Positions 25,722-34,128 of a DNA stretch of 64,000 nt are shown in pieces (the stretch's first letter is position 1; each line of letters opens with the position of its first letter). This DNA comes from Rubrobacter xylanophilus (lineage in GTDB: Bacteria; Actinomycetota; Rubrobacteria; Rubrobacterales; Rubrobacteraceae), in the NCBI RefSeq assembly GCF_007164525.1, contig NZ_AP019791.1:1475501-1539500 (forward strand). The letters run 5' to 3'. The notes below the pieces were generated by a model that had not been told where the DNA came from, did no database searches, and saw only the letters and a list, made by a program, of their open reading frames with translations. Both the position numbers and the translations under genes were made by a program.

Positions 25722-27185
25722 TCAGCCACGGCCGGCCCTCACCTCCCCGAGGTCGCAGCGGTTGACGACGTCTCCGCTTTCGGGCTTGGGGAGAAAGCCG
25801 TTTCTGGGAAGGCTCCCCCGCCCCTCGACGTAACGGTCCAGAGCCACGAAGGCCGCCCGGTAACAGGGGAGTATCGGCCTCAGGCGCTCCGGGTAGCGGT
25901 CGTAGAGACCGTCGACGTGGTTCCCTCCGCCGACGACCATGTAGCGGTGAATGGAGGCGCGCCCGGCCCTCTCGACGAGCCGCCGGTAGACGTCGGAGTC
26001 GGCCCTCACGGGGAGCAGCGAGTCCAGGTCTCCGTGCAGCGTGATCATGGGCCGCCCGATCCTGCCGGTGTTGGAGACCCGCCCCACCGCCTCCTTTACG
26101 CTGCGGGGCCTCTCCGAGTACCGGTAGTCGGCGTCGCAGTTCGGGGTCCCCGGCTGGCAGAAGGGAACCCCGGCCTGAAGAGGCCCGTCGTAGCCCGGGT
26201 CGAACTCCTCCCGGTAGATCCTCTGCGTGAGGTCCCAGTAGACGAGGTAGTGGTAGTCCCAGAGAAACCCGGAGCCCCGCGCGAAACCGGCCCGGACGAT
26301 GGCCTCATACGCCTCCTCGCTCCCCGTGGCCCTGTACTCGGGGTAGTTCCTGAGGGCCGGGGGCAGGAAGGTGAAGAGGTTGGGCCCCTGCCTCCGGAAG
26401 AGGGTCCCCTCCCAGTCGACCCCGCCGTCGTAGAGCCCGGGGGTGTTCTCCAGCGCGTAGCGGGTTAGGTACCCGCCGTTGGAGATGCCGGTGATGTAGG
26501 TGCGCCGCGGGGCCCGGCCGTAGTACCGCCTGGCGGCCGCCTTCGCCGCCCGGGCGAGCTGCTCGACCCGCCGGTGCCACTCGGCCACCGCATCCCCGGG
26601 CCGCTCACCGTCCCGGTAGAAGGCAGTCCCGGTGTTGCCTTTGTCGGTGGCGGCGAAAGCATAACCTTTGGCCAGCACCCAGTCGCCGATGATGAAGTCG
26701 TTGGCGTACTGCTCCCTGACCCCGGGCGCCCCGGTGATCACGAGCTTCCCGTTCCACCGGTTGGGGAGCCGGATCACGAACTGCGCGTCGTGCGCCCAGC
26801 CGTTGTTGGTGTTGGTCGCAGAGGTGTCGGGGAAGTAGCCGTCCACCTGTAAGCCCGGTACCCCAGAGGGGTTGCGAGTCCCCGAAGCATGCAGCCCCTC
26901 CCAGTCGTTTGGATCGGTGTGCCCGGTCCTCCGGGTCCCGGCGGTCGTGAGATCCCGCAGACAGTCCCCGTCCTGTACCTCGGCCCCCGGCACCAGCCCC
27001 TCGGCCCGCCCATCCTGCAGCCGACAGCTCCGGCTGTCGCTCCCCGCGTCCTGCCCCTCGTCCGTAAGCTGCGCCCCAGCCCCCCCAGCGCCGGCGAGAA
27101 TTATGAGCCCCGCGGCAAGACAGACCATAAGCAACCAGGTACACGGTATACGCGACCTGCGGCAGCCCATCACCCCGGGTCTCAT
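25722..27185 (-). CDS. Secreted alpha/beta hydrolase, candidate 3-hydroxybutyrate oligomer/PHB hydrolase
   Basis: 487-residue protein with a signal peptide: basic start (MRPGVMGCRRSR), hydrophobic core about 16-36, cleavage likely after AGA near 38. Catalytic Ser235 is in GISNGG. The acid is likely Asp in HGDLDSLLP and the base His in GGGNHVDGLYD. Several cysteines in the mature part could form disulfides. Overall pattern resembles 3HB-oligomer hydrolase and tannase/feruloyl-esterase-like enzymes, and family assignment is uncertain. Context favours PHB or 3HB-oligomer degradation: transporter, 3-hydroxybutyrate dehydrogenase and acetoacetyl-CoA synthetase follow on the same strand. The ATG at 27185 is preceded by GGGAGGTGG. 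Confidence 0.7.
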   Translation of the reverse strand: MRPGVMGCRRSRIPCTWLLMVCLAAGLIILAGAGGAGAQLTDEGQDAGSDSRSCRLQDGRAEGLVPGAEVQDGDCLRDLTTAGTRRTGHTDPNDWEGLHASGTRNPSGVPGLQVDGYFPDTSATNTNNGWAHDAQFVIRLPNRWNGKLVITGAPGVREQYANDFIIGDWVLAKGYAFAATDKGNTGTAFYRDGERPGDAVAEWHRRVEQLARAAKAAARRYYGRAPRRTYITGISNGGYLTRYALENTPGLYDGGVDWEGTLFRRQGPNLFTFLPPALRNYPEYRATGSEEAYEAIVRAGFARGSGFLWDYHYLVYWDLTQRIYREEFDPGYDGPLQAGVPFCQPGTPNCDADYRYSERPRSVKEAVGRVSNTGRIGRPMITLHGDLDSLLPVRADSDVYRRLVERAGRASIHRYMVVGGGNHVDGLYDRYPERLRPILPCYRAAFVALDRYVEGRGSLPRNGFLPKPESGDVVNRCDLGEVRAGRG

Positions 27186-27228
27186 CTTTCCACCTCCCGC
27201 TGTCCTCACCCCTCGGTGGTTGTGAGAC

Positions 27229-27258
27229 ATTGTAGGGTGAGCCGTGAGGGCCTACTAT
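27229..27258. promoter_or_regulatory. Overlapping divergent promoters of the 3HB island
   Basis: Rightward: TTGTAG (27230-27235), 17-nt spacer, TACTAT (27253-27258), which rules out the ATG at 27257 as start. Leftward: -10 TACAAT (27234-27229) lies on the opposite strand inside the same stretch. The two promoters face each other, so the PucR-type regulator could switch both. GTGAG is repeated three times here (27222, 27236, 27244). Confidence 0.5.
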
Positions 27259-27307
27259 GTGTTGCGGAACAAATCTCGGGGCGGGGTTTTGTGAGGAACA
27301 ACAAGGG

Positions 27308-29353
27308 ATGATGGGTTGGGAGAGCGCGGCGGGTCTGTTGCGGCGGGCCGTACTGGAGCCCGGGAGGCGGGCAGCGTGGGTGAAGCTTTCCCTGGAGGAG
27401 GTGGTGCGGGCGGCCCCTGCGGCGGGGACGTTGCTGGTGCGTCCGGACCCCGGGGGTGCGGACCGGTGGCTCGTGGAGTATGCGGGAGCTGCGGAGGATG
27501 AGATGCGCCGCTGGGCCAGGGAGCGGCTTGAATGCGGGGAGGCCTGGTCGGGAGCGCTCTGGGGTGGTGCTCCGTGTCTTCCGGACGCTTCTCCCCGCGT
27601 CTTCCGTCTTGCGGGGGGGCTGTGGGTACTGTGGGCGTTCGGGATTCCGGAAGAGGGTGGGATCCAGCGCTTCCGGGGGGCGGTGGAGGATCTGATCGAG
27701 GCCGAGCGCCGGGAGAGGGAATGTCTCTCGGACGGAAGGCTCAAGGAGCTCGCCTGCGCGCTCCGGGGCGGGGACGAGGCGTGCCTGCCGGAGCTCCTCG
27801 AGCTCGTTCGGAGGGTGAGCCGGGCCGAGCTCGCATACTGGGGCGGGGTGCACGACGGGGTGGTGGACGTCCGGTGGCACGTCGGGGCCCGCAGCCCGGG
27901 CTTCGGCTTTGAGCTTCCGCTGGGGAAGGGGGTCGGGGGCCGGGCCTTCGCCGGGGAGCGCCCGCTGGAGGTCGCCGACTACCTCAACTGCCAGTACCGC
28001 TACCCGGGGGTGAGCGACGCCACGGACAGGGAGGGGGTGCGCTCCGTGCTGGCGCTCCCCGTCGAGGGGAGGAGCGAGGGCTCCGGAGCCGTGCTGTACG
28101 CCGTGCGGCGCTCGGTAGATCCCTTCTCGGACGCCGAGCGCGCGCTGCTCGCGCGCATCCGGGACGCCGTGGAGCCGGTGGGTGGAGGGGCGCTCTCCCG
28201 GAGGGCCAGCGTCACGGGACCCGGGGCTCTCCGCCTGCAGCGCACCGGCCTGAGGAGGCTGCTGCTCCGCTCGGAGCAGGTGCGGGAGGTGGAGGAGTGG
28301 CTGGAGGGCGTGATCGGGTGCCCCGCCATCCTCGTCGACTCAGGCGACCGGCCCTACGCGTCGGGGAGCCTCGACCGGCTGGAGGGGCTCCGGCTCTCCG
28401 GGAACGAGCCGCGTTCCTTCCGACTCCCCGGCGGCGGGGGCTCCCTGCTGGTGTGGAGCCGGAACGGAGGAGAACCCTCCGTCGAGGGCTGGCCCGACCT
28501 CATGGAGGACGTCCTCGCGGCCTTCCAGGTGATCCTGGACCGGGCCCAGCGGTCGCACGAGCGACTCAACAGCCGCCGCTCGCGGTGGCTGAGGGCCGTC
28601 GCCGGCGGCCAGACCGGCGAGGAGGCCCGCAGGGAGGGACGGCGGCTGGGGCTCCCCGAGGAGGGCGGCGAGGTCTGGGCGTTCGCCTGGGAGCCGGACC
28701 GCTCGGGCGGCGCCCGGCTGCGGATGGTGGCCGACGAGGTGGCGCTGGACATGCTGGACGGACCTTTCATCACGCTGGAGGAGGGGCTGGGAGCCGTCCT
28801 GGTGCGCGGAACGCCCCCCCACCGCCCCTCGGCGGTCCGGGACGCGCTGCTGCGGCACTTCGGCCCGGCCCCGTTGTGGCTGGTGCACGGCGCGGGCTAC
28901 GAATCGCTGGAGGGTCTGAAAGAAGCACTGAGGATGTCCCTGCCGGCGGCGGAGGAGCTGCGCGCCAGCCGCTCCGGACCGTACGTCTGCGAGGTGCGGG
29001 GACGGGGCCTGGACAGCCTGCTGGCCAACCCCCGCCTCTCGGACGAACTGTCGGGGTTCGCGAAACGCCTGCTGGAGCCGCTCGCGGAGTACGACGGACG
29101 CCACGGCACCCGGCTCACGGAGACCTTCTGCCTGACGCTTGCTTTGGGCTCCGCCGAAGCCGCCGCCGGCCGCCTGTTCGTCCATCCGAACACGGTCCGC
29201 TACCGGCTGCGCCGGACCCAGCAGCTGCTGGGCAGAGACCTCTCGGACCCCAAGGAACGCACGGCGCTGAGCCTGGCGGCGTTCGTCTGGCTCCGCGCCC
29301 GGGACCGGCGCCGAACCTCAGTCGCCCTCCAGCGCGGCCTCGACGAAGCATAG
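27308..29353 (+). CDS. PucR-family transcriptional regulator with GAF-like domain
   Basis: About 681 residues. N-terminal part (about 1-130) unrecognised; a GAF-like sensor domain about 150-290, with GKGVGGRAFAGERPLEVADY; then a linker and a GGDEF-like or PucR middle domain; C-terminal PucR/CdaR helix-turn-helix at about 615-675, with FVHPNTVRYRLRRTQQLLG. The start at 27308 (ATGATG) is chosen because a good promoter overlaps the earlier ATG at 27257. It is divergent from the secreted hydrolase and is the obvious regulator of the 3-hydroxybutyrate island; the effector could be a 3-hydroxyacid, but this is inferred from position only. Its 3' end overlaps the convergent isomerase by 36 nt. Confidence 0.82.
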   Translation: MMGWESAAGLLRRAVLEPGRRAAWVKLSLEEVVRAAPAAGTLLVRPDPGGADRWLVEYAGAAEDEMRRWARERLECGEAWSGALWGGAPCLPDASPRVFRLAGGLWVLWAFGIPEEGGIQRFRGAVEDLIEAERRERECLSDGRLKELACALRGGDEACLPELLELVRRVSRAELAYWGGVHDGVVDVRWHVGARSPGFGFELPLGKGVGGRAFAGERPLEVADYLNCQYRYPGVSDATDREGVRSVLALPVEGRSEGSGAVLYAVRRSVDPFSDAERALLARIRDAVEPVGGGALSRRASVTGPGALRLQRTGLRRLLLRSEQVREVEEWLEGVIGCPAILVDSGDRPYASGSLDRLEGLRLSGNEPRSFRLPGGGGSLLVWSRNGGEPSVEGWPDLMEDVLAAFQVILDRAQRSHERLNSRRSRWLRAVAGGQTGEEARREGRRLGLPEEGGEVWAFAWEPDRSGGARLRMVADEVALDMLDGPFITLEEGLGAVLVRGTPPHRPSAVRDALLRHFGPAPLWLVHGAGYESLEGLKEALRMSLPAAEELRASRSGPYVCEVRGRGLDSLLANPRLSDELSGFAKRLLEPLAEYDGRHGTRLTETFCLTLALGSAEAAAGRLFVHPNTVRYRLRRTQQLLGRDLSDPKERTALSLAAFVWLRARDRRRTSVALQRGLDEA

Positions 29354-29923
29354 CCGGTCGTTGCCCCAGAAGAGCTCCTCCCCCACGAAGAAGGCCGGGG
29401 TCCCGAAGACCCCGCGCTCGACGGCGGCACCGGTGGCCTCGCGGAGGGCCCGCCGGGCCTCGGGAGACGAGGCTCCTTCCAGAACCTCGCCGGGATCCAG
29501 CCCCGCCCGCCGGGCCGCCTCGGCGACCGGCTCCCGCTCGTCGGCCTCCTCGAACCCGGCCGGAGCTCCTCCCTCGGCCCAGTAGAGCCGGAAGGCCTCC
29601 CGGACGAAGGGCTCCATCGAGCCCCGGCCTTCCAGGAACACCGCCGCCCGCATGGTGGTGAGCGTCCGGAAAGGGAAGGGATCCGGGAAACTCAGCGGCA
29701 CGCCGTAGCGCTCGGCCCAGCGGTGGATGTCCCTGAACTGGTAGCGGGCCTTCATCGGGCTCTCCACCGGGGCCTTTATCCCAGCGGCCTTGTGCACCGC
29801 CCCCAGCAGCACCGGCCGCAATACCAGCTCCGCTCCCCGCTCCGCACAGATCCCATGCACCCGCCCCCAGGCCAGATAGGAGTAGGGACTCACCAGATCG
29901 AAGTAGAACTCAACCCGCGCCAT
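29318..29923 (-). CDS. 2-hydroxychromene-2-carboxylate isomerase / DsbA-like (GST kappa) protein
   Basis: 201-residue thioredoxin-fold protein of the HCCA isomerase/GST-kappa group. The N-terminal active-site region is FYFDLVSPYSYLAW, with Ser in place of the DsbA cysteines, and the C-terminal RGVFGTPAFFVGEELFWG carries the cis-Pro loop. It isomerises aromatic ring-cleavage products with glutathione in proteobacteria; actinobacteria lack glutathione, so a different thiol or another substrate is likely. ATG at 29923. It overlaps the regulator gene tail to tail. Confidence 0.85.
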   Translation of the reverse strand: MARVEFYFDLVSPYSYLAWGRVHGICAERGAELVLRPVLLGAVHKAAGIKAPVESPMKARYQFRDIHRWAERYGVPLSFPDPFPFRTLTTMRAAVFLEGRGSMEPFVREAFRLYWAEGGAPAGFEEADEREPVAEAARRAGLDPGEVLEGASSPEARRALREATGAAVERGVFGTPAFFVGEELFWGNDRLCFVEAALEGD

Positions 29924-29974
29924 GCCCAGATACAACGCCTCCCACAAACCGAAAAGAGCCTCTCCCTTTCTAGC

Positions 29975-30004
29975 TTGACACATCCGGGTCCGGACTGCTA
30001 GGGT
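29975..30004 (+). promoter_or_regulatory. Promoter and palindrome upstream of the TauE/SafE gene
   Basis: TTGACA (29975-29980) with TAGGGT (29999-30004) at 18-nt spacing. The perfect palindrome GTCCGGAC (29988-29995) fills the spacer, a place for a repressor. The stretch from 30009 to 30053 is unusually A/T-rich for this genome. Confidence 0.45.
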
Positions 30005-30073
30005 TCCCAGTATTATTCAGTTTTTTAGTAGAAAAAATTAAATATATGCAAAAGCAGAGAAGGAGGCTGATCG

Positions 30074-30955
30074 TTGAGGAGTCTGATCGTGCTGGTACTG
30101 GTGGGGCTTGCGGCACAGCTGGTGGATGGCTCGCTGGGGATGGCCTATGGGGTGACCTCCACGACGCTACTTCTGGCGGTTGGGATCACGCCGGCGCTGG
30201 CTTCGATGGTGGTACACATCTCTGAGGTAGGCACGACGCTGGCGTCGGGGCTTTCGCACTGGCGTTTCGGGAACGTGGACTGGGAGAAGGTCGGCTGGCT
30301 TGCGGTTCCGGGTGGCGTGGGGGCGTTCGTCGGAGCGGTGGTGCTCGGCTCCTTCATCTCCGCCGAGGCCGCCGAGCCCATCGTGGCCGTCTTCCTGTTC
30401 TGCCTGGGTGGTTACGTTCTCGCCAGGTTCGCCTTCGACCGGCGGGGGCGGTTGATCGAGGCTCGCCGGGTACCGCGCAGGCTCCTCTCCCCCCTCGGGC
30501 TCTTCGCCGGCTTTCTCGACGCGCTGGGCGGTGGGGGCTGGGGCCCGATCGGGACCTCCACCCTGCTCTCCTCCCGCCGGATGGAGCCGCGCAAGGTGGT
30601 CGGTACCGTGGATACCAGCGAGTTCATAGTCGCCCTCTCGGCCAGCGCGGGTTTCCTGGTCTCCCTGAGCCTCTCCGAGGTACCGTGGAGTATCGTCGGA
30701 GCGCTGCTCGCCGGCGGACTCGTCGCCGCCCCGATAGCCGCCTGGATCGTGCGTCACCTCAACTCCCGGGTGCTCGGGACCGCCGTCGGGGGCTTCATCC
30801 TCCTGACCAACGCTAACACCTTCCTCGGCGCCATCGGCGCCGGCGAAAAGGTCGACCTGCCGGTCTACGCGATCATAGTGGTGGTCTGGACCGTGGCCCT
30901 CTACTTCTCCATATCCGCCCTGCGTAAAGAGCGCCGGCCGGTCTTCGAGAGCTGA
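30074..30955 (+). CDS. TauE/SafE-family sulfite/sulfonate exporter-like permease
   Basis: 293-residue membrane protein of the TauE/SafE (DUF81) family, linked to export or import of sulfite, sulfoacetate and other sulfur oxyanions. It has about eight hydrophobic segments arranged as two repeats; each repeat begins with a glycine-rich motif (QLVDGSLGMAYGVTSTTLL; LDALGGGGWGPIGTSTLL). The TTG start at 30074 follows AGAAGGAGG. Direction and substrate are not fixed by the sequence; the sulfurtransferase, CysC and Rrf2 regulator downstream support a sulfur role. Confidence 0.85.
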   Translation: MRSLIVLVLVGLAAQLVDGSLGMAYGVTSTTLLLAVGITPALASMVVHISEVGTTLASGLSHWRFGNVDWEKVGWLAVPGGVGAFVGAVVLGSFISAEAAEPIVAVFLFCLGGYVLARFAFDRRGRLIEARRVPRRLLSPLGLFAGFLDALGGGGWGPIGTSTLLSSRRMEPRKVVGTVDTSEFIVALSASAGFLVSLSLSEVPWSIVGALLAGGLVAAPIAAWIVRHLNSRVLGTAVGGFILLTNANTFLGAIGAGEKVDLPVYAIIVVVWTVALYFSISALRKERRPVFES

Positions 30956-30982
30956 CCGAAAAGTCTCCCGACGAAGCAACGA

Positions 30983-31025
30983 AATCCGACATGGTTTGTC
31001 GGGATTAGGGATGATGTCTTACAAT
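30983..31025 (+). promoter_or_regulatory. Promoter with inverted repeat before the sulfurtransferase gene
   Basis: Arms AATCCGACA (30983-30991) and TGTCGGGATT (30997-31006), 5-nt gap, one extra base. -35 TTGTCG (30996-31001) lies in the right arm, -10 TACAAT (31020-31025) follows at 18 nt. A bound dimer would cover the -35. Confidence 0.5.
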
Positions 31026-31071
31026 GGCAGATCGCAAGAGCAAGCGACATGAGAGAGGAGCGTTTCGAGAG

Positions 31072-31953
31072 ATGGCGGAGCGGGAGATAGCGGAGAAGGG
31101 ATATGCGCACCCGGAGAAGCTGGTGACGACCGAGTGGGTTGCCGAGCACCTGGAGGACACCGAGAACGTACGCATCGTGGAGAGCGACGAGGACGTGCTC
31201 TTGTATGAGGTGGGGCACATCCCCAACGCGGTGAAGATAGACTGGGTTGAGGAGCTCAACGACCCGCTGGTGCGCGACTACATCTCTGCTGAGCGCTTTG
31301 CCGAGCTGATGAGCGAGAAGGGGATAACCCCTCAGACGAAGGTTGTCTTCTACGGGGACAAGAACAACTGGTGGGCTACGTATGCTCTGTGGGTCTTTGA
31401 GCTCTTTGGGCACACCAACACGGCGGTGATGGACGGGGGGAGGCAGAAGTGGGAGGCCGAGGGGCGGCCGATGACCAAGGAGGTGCCCGAGTTCCCCAAG
31501 ACCGACTACCCGCTGCCCCGGCGCGACGACTCTGGGATAAGGGCGTTCAAGGCCGAGGTGGAGGAGGTTTTGGGGAAGGTGGGAGAGGGGGTATCGCTTG
31601 TTGACGTGCGCTCCCCTGGGGAGTACAGGGGGGAGCTTTTGCACATGCCGGACTATCCGCAGGAGGGGGCTTTGCGGGGAGGGCACATTCCCGGGGCTTC
31701 CAACGTACCGTGGGCGAGGGCGGTGAGGGAGGATGGGACGTTCAAGAGTGCCGAGGAGCTGCGGGAGATCTACGAGGGGGAGGCAGGGCTCTCTGCGGGT
31801 GACGAGCAGGTCATAGCCTACTGCCGGATAGGAGAGCGCTCTTCGCACACCTGGTTTGTGTTGAAGTACCTGCTTGGCTACGGCAACGTCAGGAACTACG
31901 ACGGGTCCTGGACGGAGTGGGGCAACGCCGTGAGGGCCCCCATAGAGCGGTAG
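31072..31953 (+). CDS. Sulfurtransferase, tandem rhodanese type
   Basis: 293-residue two-domain rhodanese (thiosulfate or 3-mercaptopyruvate sulfurtransferase) that passes sulfane sulfur to cyanide or thiols. The N-domain (about 10-135) lacks the cysteine loop; the C-domain (about 150-285) carries the active-site loop [14 protein letters not shown]. The CRIGERSS loop is the thiosulfate-sulfurtransferase type (CxxGERS) rather than the mercaptopyruvate type (CGSGVT). An ATG 16 codons upstream (31024) lies on the -10 element, so I use the ATG at 31072, preceded by GAGAGGAG. The gene is the first in a string with carbonic anhydrase, OsmC and CysC. Confidence 0.9.
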   Translation: MAEREIAEKGYAHPEKLVTTEWVAEHLEDTENVRIVESDEDVLLYEVGHIPNAVKIDWVEELNDPLVRDYISAERFAELMSEKGITPQTKVVFYGDKNNWWATYALWVFELFGHTNTAVMDGGRQKWEAEGRPMTKEVPEFPKTDYPLPRRDDSGIRAFKAEVEEVLGKVGEGVSLVDVRSPGEYRGELLHMPDYPQEGALRGGHIPGASNVPWARAVREDGTFKSAEELREIYEGEAGLSAGDEQVIAYCRIGERSSHTWFVLKYLLGYGNVRNYDGSWTEWGNAVRAPIER

Positions 31954-31962
31954 GGGCTAGAG

Positions 31963-32463
31963 GTGAGCGCGACGGACGAGTTGCTGCGCAACAACGCCCG
32001 CTACGCCGAAACCTTCCGGGCGGGGGGTCTTCAGGCTCCCCCCGCCCTCGGGGTTGCGGTGGTGGCCTGCATGGACGCCCGGCTGGACGTGCACAGGATC
32101 CTCGGCCTCGAGGAGGGCGACGCCCACGTCATCCGCAACGCGGGCGGCGTCATCACGGAGGACGCCATCCGGTCGCTGGTCATCTCCCAGCGGCTGCTGG
32201 GAACCCGGGAGATCCTGCTCATCCACCACACCGGTTGTGGGATGCTGGGCCTCCGCGAGGAGGAGATCAAGGAAGACATCCGGCGGGAGGTCGGCATCCG
32301 GCCGCCTTTCCCGCTCGAAGCTTTCGAGGATCTCGAGGAAGACGTCCGGCGATCGGTGGCCCGGGTAAAGGACAGCCCCTTCATACCGCACAAGGAGAGC
32401 GTACGCGGCTTCATCTACGACGTGGAGACCGGCCGGCTCCGGGAGGTGCCTGCGGAAGCATAG
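31963..32463 (+). CDS. Beta-carbonic anhydrase
   Basis: 166-residue beta-class carbonic anhydrase (CO2 + H2O to bicarbonate, Zn). Zn ligands Cys36 (in CMDARLD, with Asp38/Arg40 dyad), His89 and Cys92 (HHTGC). The GTG start at 31963 lies 9 nt after the sulfurtransferase stop. It is short, in the type II-like group with the CMDAR motif. Why it is linked to sulfur genes is not clear; some members of this family hydrolyse CS2 or COS, which would fit this neighbourhood better than plain CO2 hydration, but this is speculation. Confidence 0.9.
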   Translation: MSATDELLRNNARYAETFRAGGLQAPPALGVAVVACMDARLDVHRILGLEEGDAHVIRNAGGVITEDAIRSLVISQRLLGTREILLIHHTGCGMLGLREEEIKEDIRREVGIRPPFPLEAFEDLEEDVRRSVARVKDSPFIPHKESVRGFIYDVETGRLREVPAEA

Positions 32464-32474
32464 AGGAGGGCGCA

Positions 32475-32989
32475 GTGACGAGCATAGTGGAGAAGATATA
32501 GAGAAGCTCAGGGAGCAGCTCGAGAACCTCGAGCGTGCGGAGCAGACCTTCGCCGCCAGCACCCGGCTGGCAGGAGGCCTGCGGACGGAGGCGAAGACCC
32601 GGGGCTTCGAAATCGCGGTGGACGAGCCCCGGGAGCTCGGGGGGACCGATGCCGGGCCGAACCCGGTCGAGCTGGTGCTGGCGGCGCTCAGAACCTGCCA
32701 GGAGATAGTCTACGCGGTATACGCGCCCCGGGCGGGAGTGGACCTCGAGAGCGTCGAGGTGGACGTGGAGGGGAACCTCGATCCCAGGGGTTTTCTCGGC
32801 GTCGCCGGAGAGGTGCGGCCGGGCTTCCAGAGCGTGCGCTACCGGGTCCGGATACAGAGTCCCTCGGCCCCCGAGAAGGTCAGGGAGCTGGTCGGGCTCG
32901 TGGAGGAGCACTGCCCCGTGCTGGACATCATAAGCAATCCCGTCGAGACCTCGGGCAGCGTGGAGCTGAACGGCTCCCCTATCGCCTGA
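32475..32989 (+). pseudogene. OsmC/Ohr-family protein, frameshifted near the N-terminus
   Basis: The GTG at 32475 follows a perfect GAGGAGGG site, 12 nt past the carbonic anhydrase stop. It reads MTSIVEKI and then TAG (32499). Two bases on, the reading frame continues [17 protein letters not shown] into a complete OsmC domain: [22 protein letters not shown], then [24 protein letters not shown], ending at 32989. Removal of one TA of ATATAG restores a 170-residue protein. OsmC enzymes reduce organic hydroperoxides through cysteines; the first family Cys is present (RTCQE) and the second is in [10 protein letters not shown]. The alternative start GTG at 32618 would drop the first beta strands. 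It is either a slippage mutation, a sequencing error, or a frameshift-controlled gene. Confidence 0.75.
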
Positions 32990-33060
32990 GGGGGAGACAT
33001 CGGCCCGCCCCCGGGATAAGATACCCGCCTGAGCGGCAACGGAGCAGGAGGCGCAAAGCC

Positions 33061-33639
33061 ATGAGGTTCAACCAGAGGGAGCGCGGCTTCACGCTGTGGT
33101 TCACCGGGCTCTCGGGGGCGGGCAAGACCACCATCGCCGAGATCGTGGAGAAGGAGCTCCGGGAGCGCGGCCGCCGGGTCGAGGTGCTCGACGGGGACAT
33201 CGTGAGGACCAACCTCTCCAAGGGGCTCGGCTTCAGCCGGGAGGACAGGATCACCAACGTGCTGCGCATAGGCTTCGTGGCAAACCTGCTCACCCGCAAC
33301 GGGGTGGCGGTCATCGTCTCGGCCATAAGCCCCTACAAAGAGGCCCGCGACCAGGTGCGGCGCCGGATCATAGACTTCATCGAGGTGTACGTGGACGCGC
33401 CGCTGGAGGTATGCGCCGAGCGGGACGTCAAGGGCCTCTACAAAAAGGCCTTCGAGGGCGAGATAGAGAACTTCACCGGCGTCTCCGACCCCTACGAGCC
33501 GCCCGTCGCCCCGGAGCTGCACATCCGCACCGACCAGGAGACCCCGCAGGAGAGCGCCCGGAGGGTCATCGAGCGGCTGGAGTACCTGGGATACCTCTGG
33601 GACCCGGAGGAAGCGGAGGACTACCACTGGTCCCGCTAG
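33061..33639 (+). CDS. cysC: Adenylylsulfate kinase
   Basis: 192-residue APS kinase, which phosphorylates adenosine 5'-phosphosulfate to PAPS in sulfate assimilation and sulfation. P-loop GLSGAGKTT at 16-24, [19 protein letters not shown] substrate loop, [13 protein letters not shown] region, and the [16 protein letters not shown] segment. The ATG at 33061 is 72 nt after the OsmC stop. No ATP sulfurylase (CysD/CysN/Sat) or reductase is in the window; the family also contains archaeal-like APS kinases fused to Sat, but this one stands alone. Confidence 0.95.
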   Translation: MRFNQRERGFTLWFTGLSGAGKTTIAEIVEKELRERGRRVEVLDGDIVRTNLSKGLGFSREDRITNVLRIGFVANLLTRNGVAVIVSAISPYKEARDQVRRRIIDFIEVYVDAPLEVCAERDVKGLYKKAFEGEIENFTGVSDPYEPPVAPELHIRTDQETPQESARRVIERLEYLGYLWDPEEAEDYHWSR

Positions 33640-33648
33640 GGGACCGCT

Positions 33649-34113
33649 TCAGTGGTGGACCCAGGCGTCCGGGTCGCGGGTCAGGTCGGTGACCGCCTCC
33701 GGCAGCTCGCCGCGCACCAGATCCTCCAGGGTCACGTTCTCCAGCACCGAGCGCAGGCTCGCCCGGACCGCCACCCACACCTCCTGCAGGTGCTCCGCCG
33801 CTCCCTCGTACTCCACATCCTCCGGCCACTCCCCCCGGACGTTAGCCAGCGGCCCCTCCACGGCACGGATGATCTCCGCGAGCGAGATCTCCCCCGCCGG
33901 CCGGGCGAGCCAGTAGCCCCCTGAGGCCCCCCGCTGGGCCCGGACGATCCCCGCCCGCTTGAGGTCCAGCAGGATGTTCTCCATGAACTTCTTGGGGATC
34001 TTCTGGACCTCCGAGATCCACTCGCCCTTCACCGGCCCGGAGCCCTCAATCCCGGCCCGGGCCAGCTCCGCGACCGCCCGCAGGGCGTAGTCTGTTCTGG
34101 CGGAAACCTGCAA
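33649..34113 (-). CDS. Rrf2-family transcriptional regulator
   Basis: 154-residue Rrf2 winged-helix regulator. The N-terminal DNA-binding domain runs from SARTDYALRAVAELA through KIPKKFMENILLDLKRAGIV and RGASGGYWLARP. The C-terminal part has no CxxC or Fe-S cysteine cluster, so unlike IscR/NsrR it is more like CymR, which represses sulfur-assimilation genes and partners with CysK in Bacillus. The TTG at 34113 is chosen, with a GTG at 34119 as the alternative; starts further upstream overlap the -10 element. Convergent with CysC, 9 nt apart. Confidence 0.85.
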   Translation of the reverse strand: MQVSARTDYALRAVAELARAGIEGSGPVKGEWISEVQKIPKKFMENILLDLKRAGIVRAQRGASGGYWLARPAGEISLAEIIRAVEGPLANVRGEWPEDVEYEGAAEHLQEVWVAVRASLRSVLENVTLEDLVRGELPEAVTDLTRDPDAWVHH

Positions 34114-34128
34114 GCCCACCTGCCTCTC

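Noticed and set aside
27257-27307. PucR gene starting at the ATG at 27257
   Set aside because: A TTGTAG-n17-TACTAT promoter overlaps this ATG, so the codon cannot be in the mRNA from that promoter. ATGATG at 27308 is better placed.
31024-31071. Sulfurtransferase starting at the ATG at 31024
   Set aside because: This ATG is part of the TACAAT -10. The ATG at 31072 has GAGAGGAG and matches the family's N-terminus.
32618-32989. OsmC gene starting at GTG 32618
   Set aside because: This start has no ribosome site and loses the first conserved strands ([16 protein letters not shown]), which are open upstream in the same frame. The real start is the GTG at 32475 with a frameshift between.
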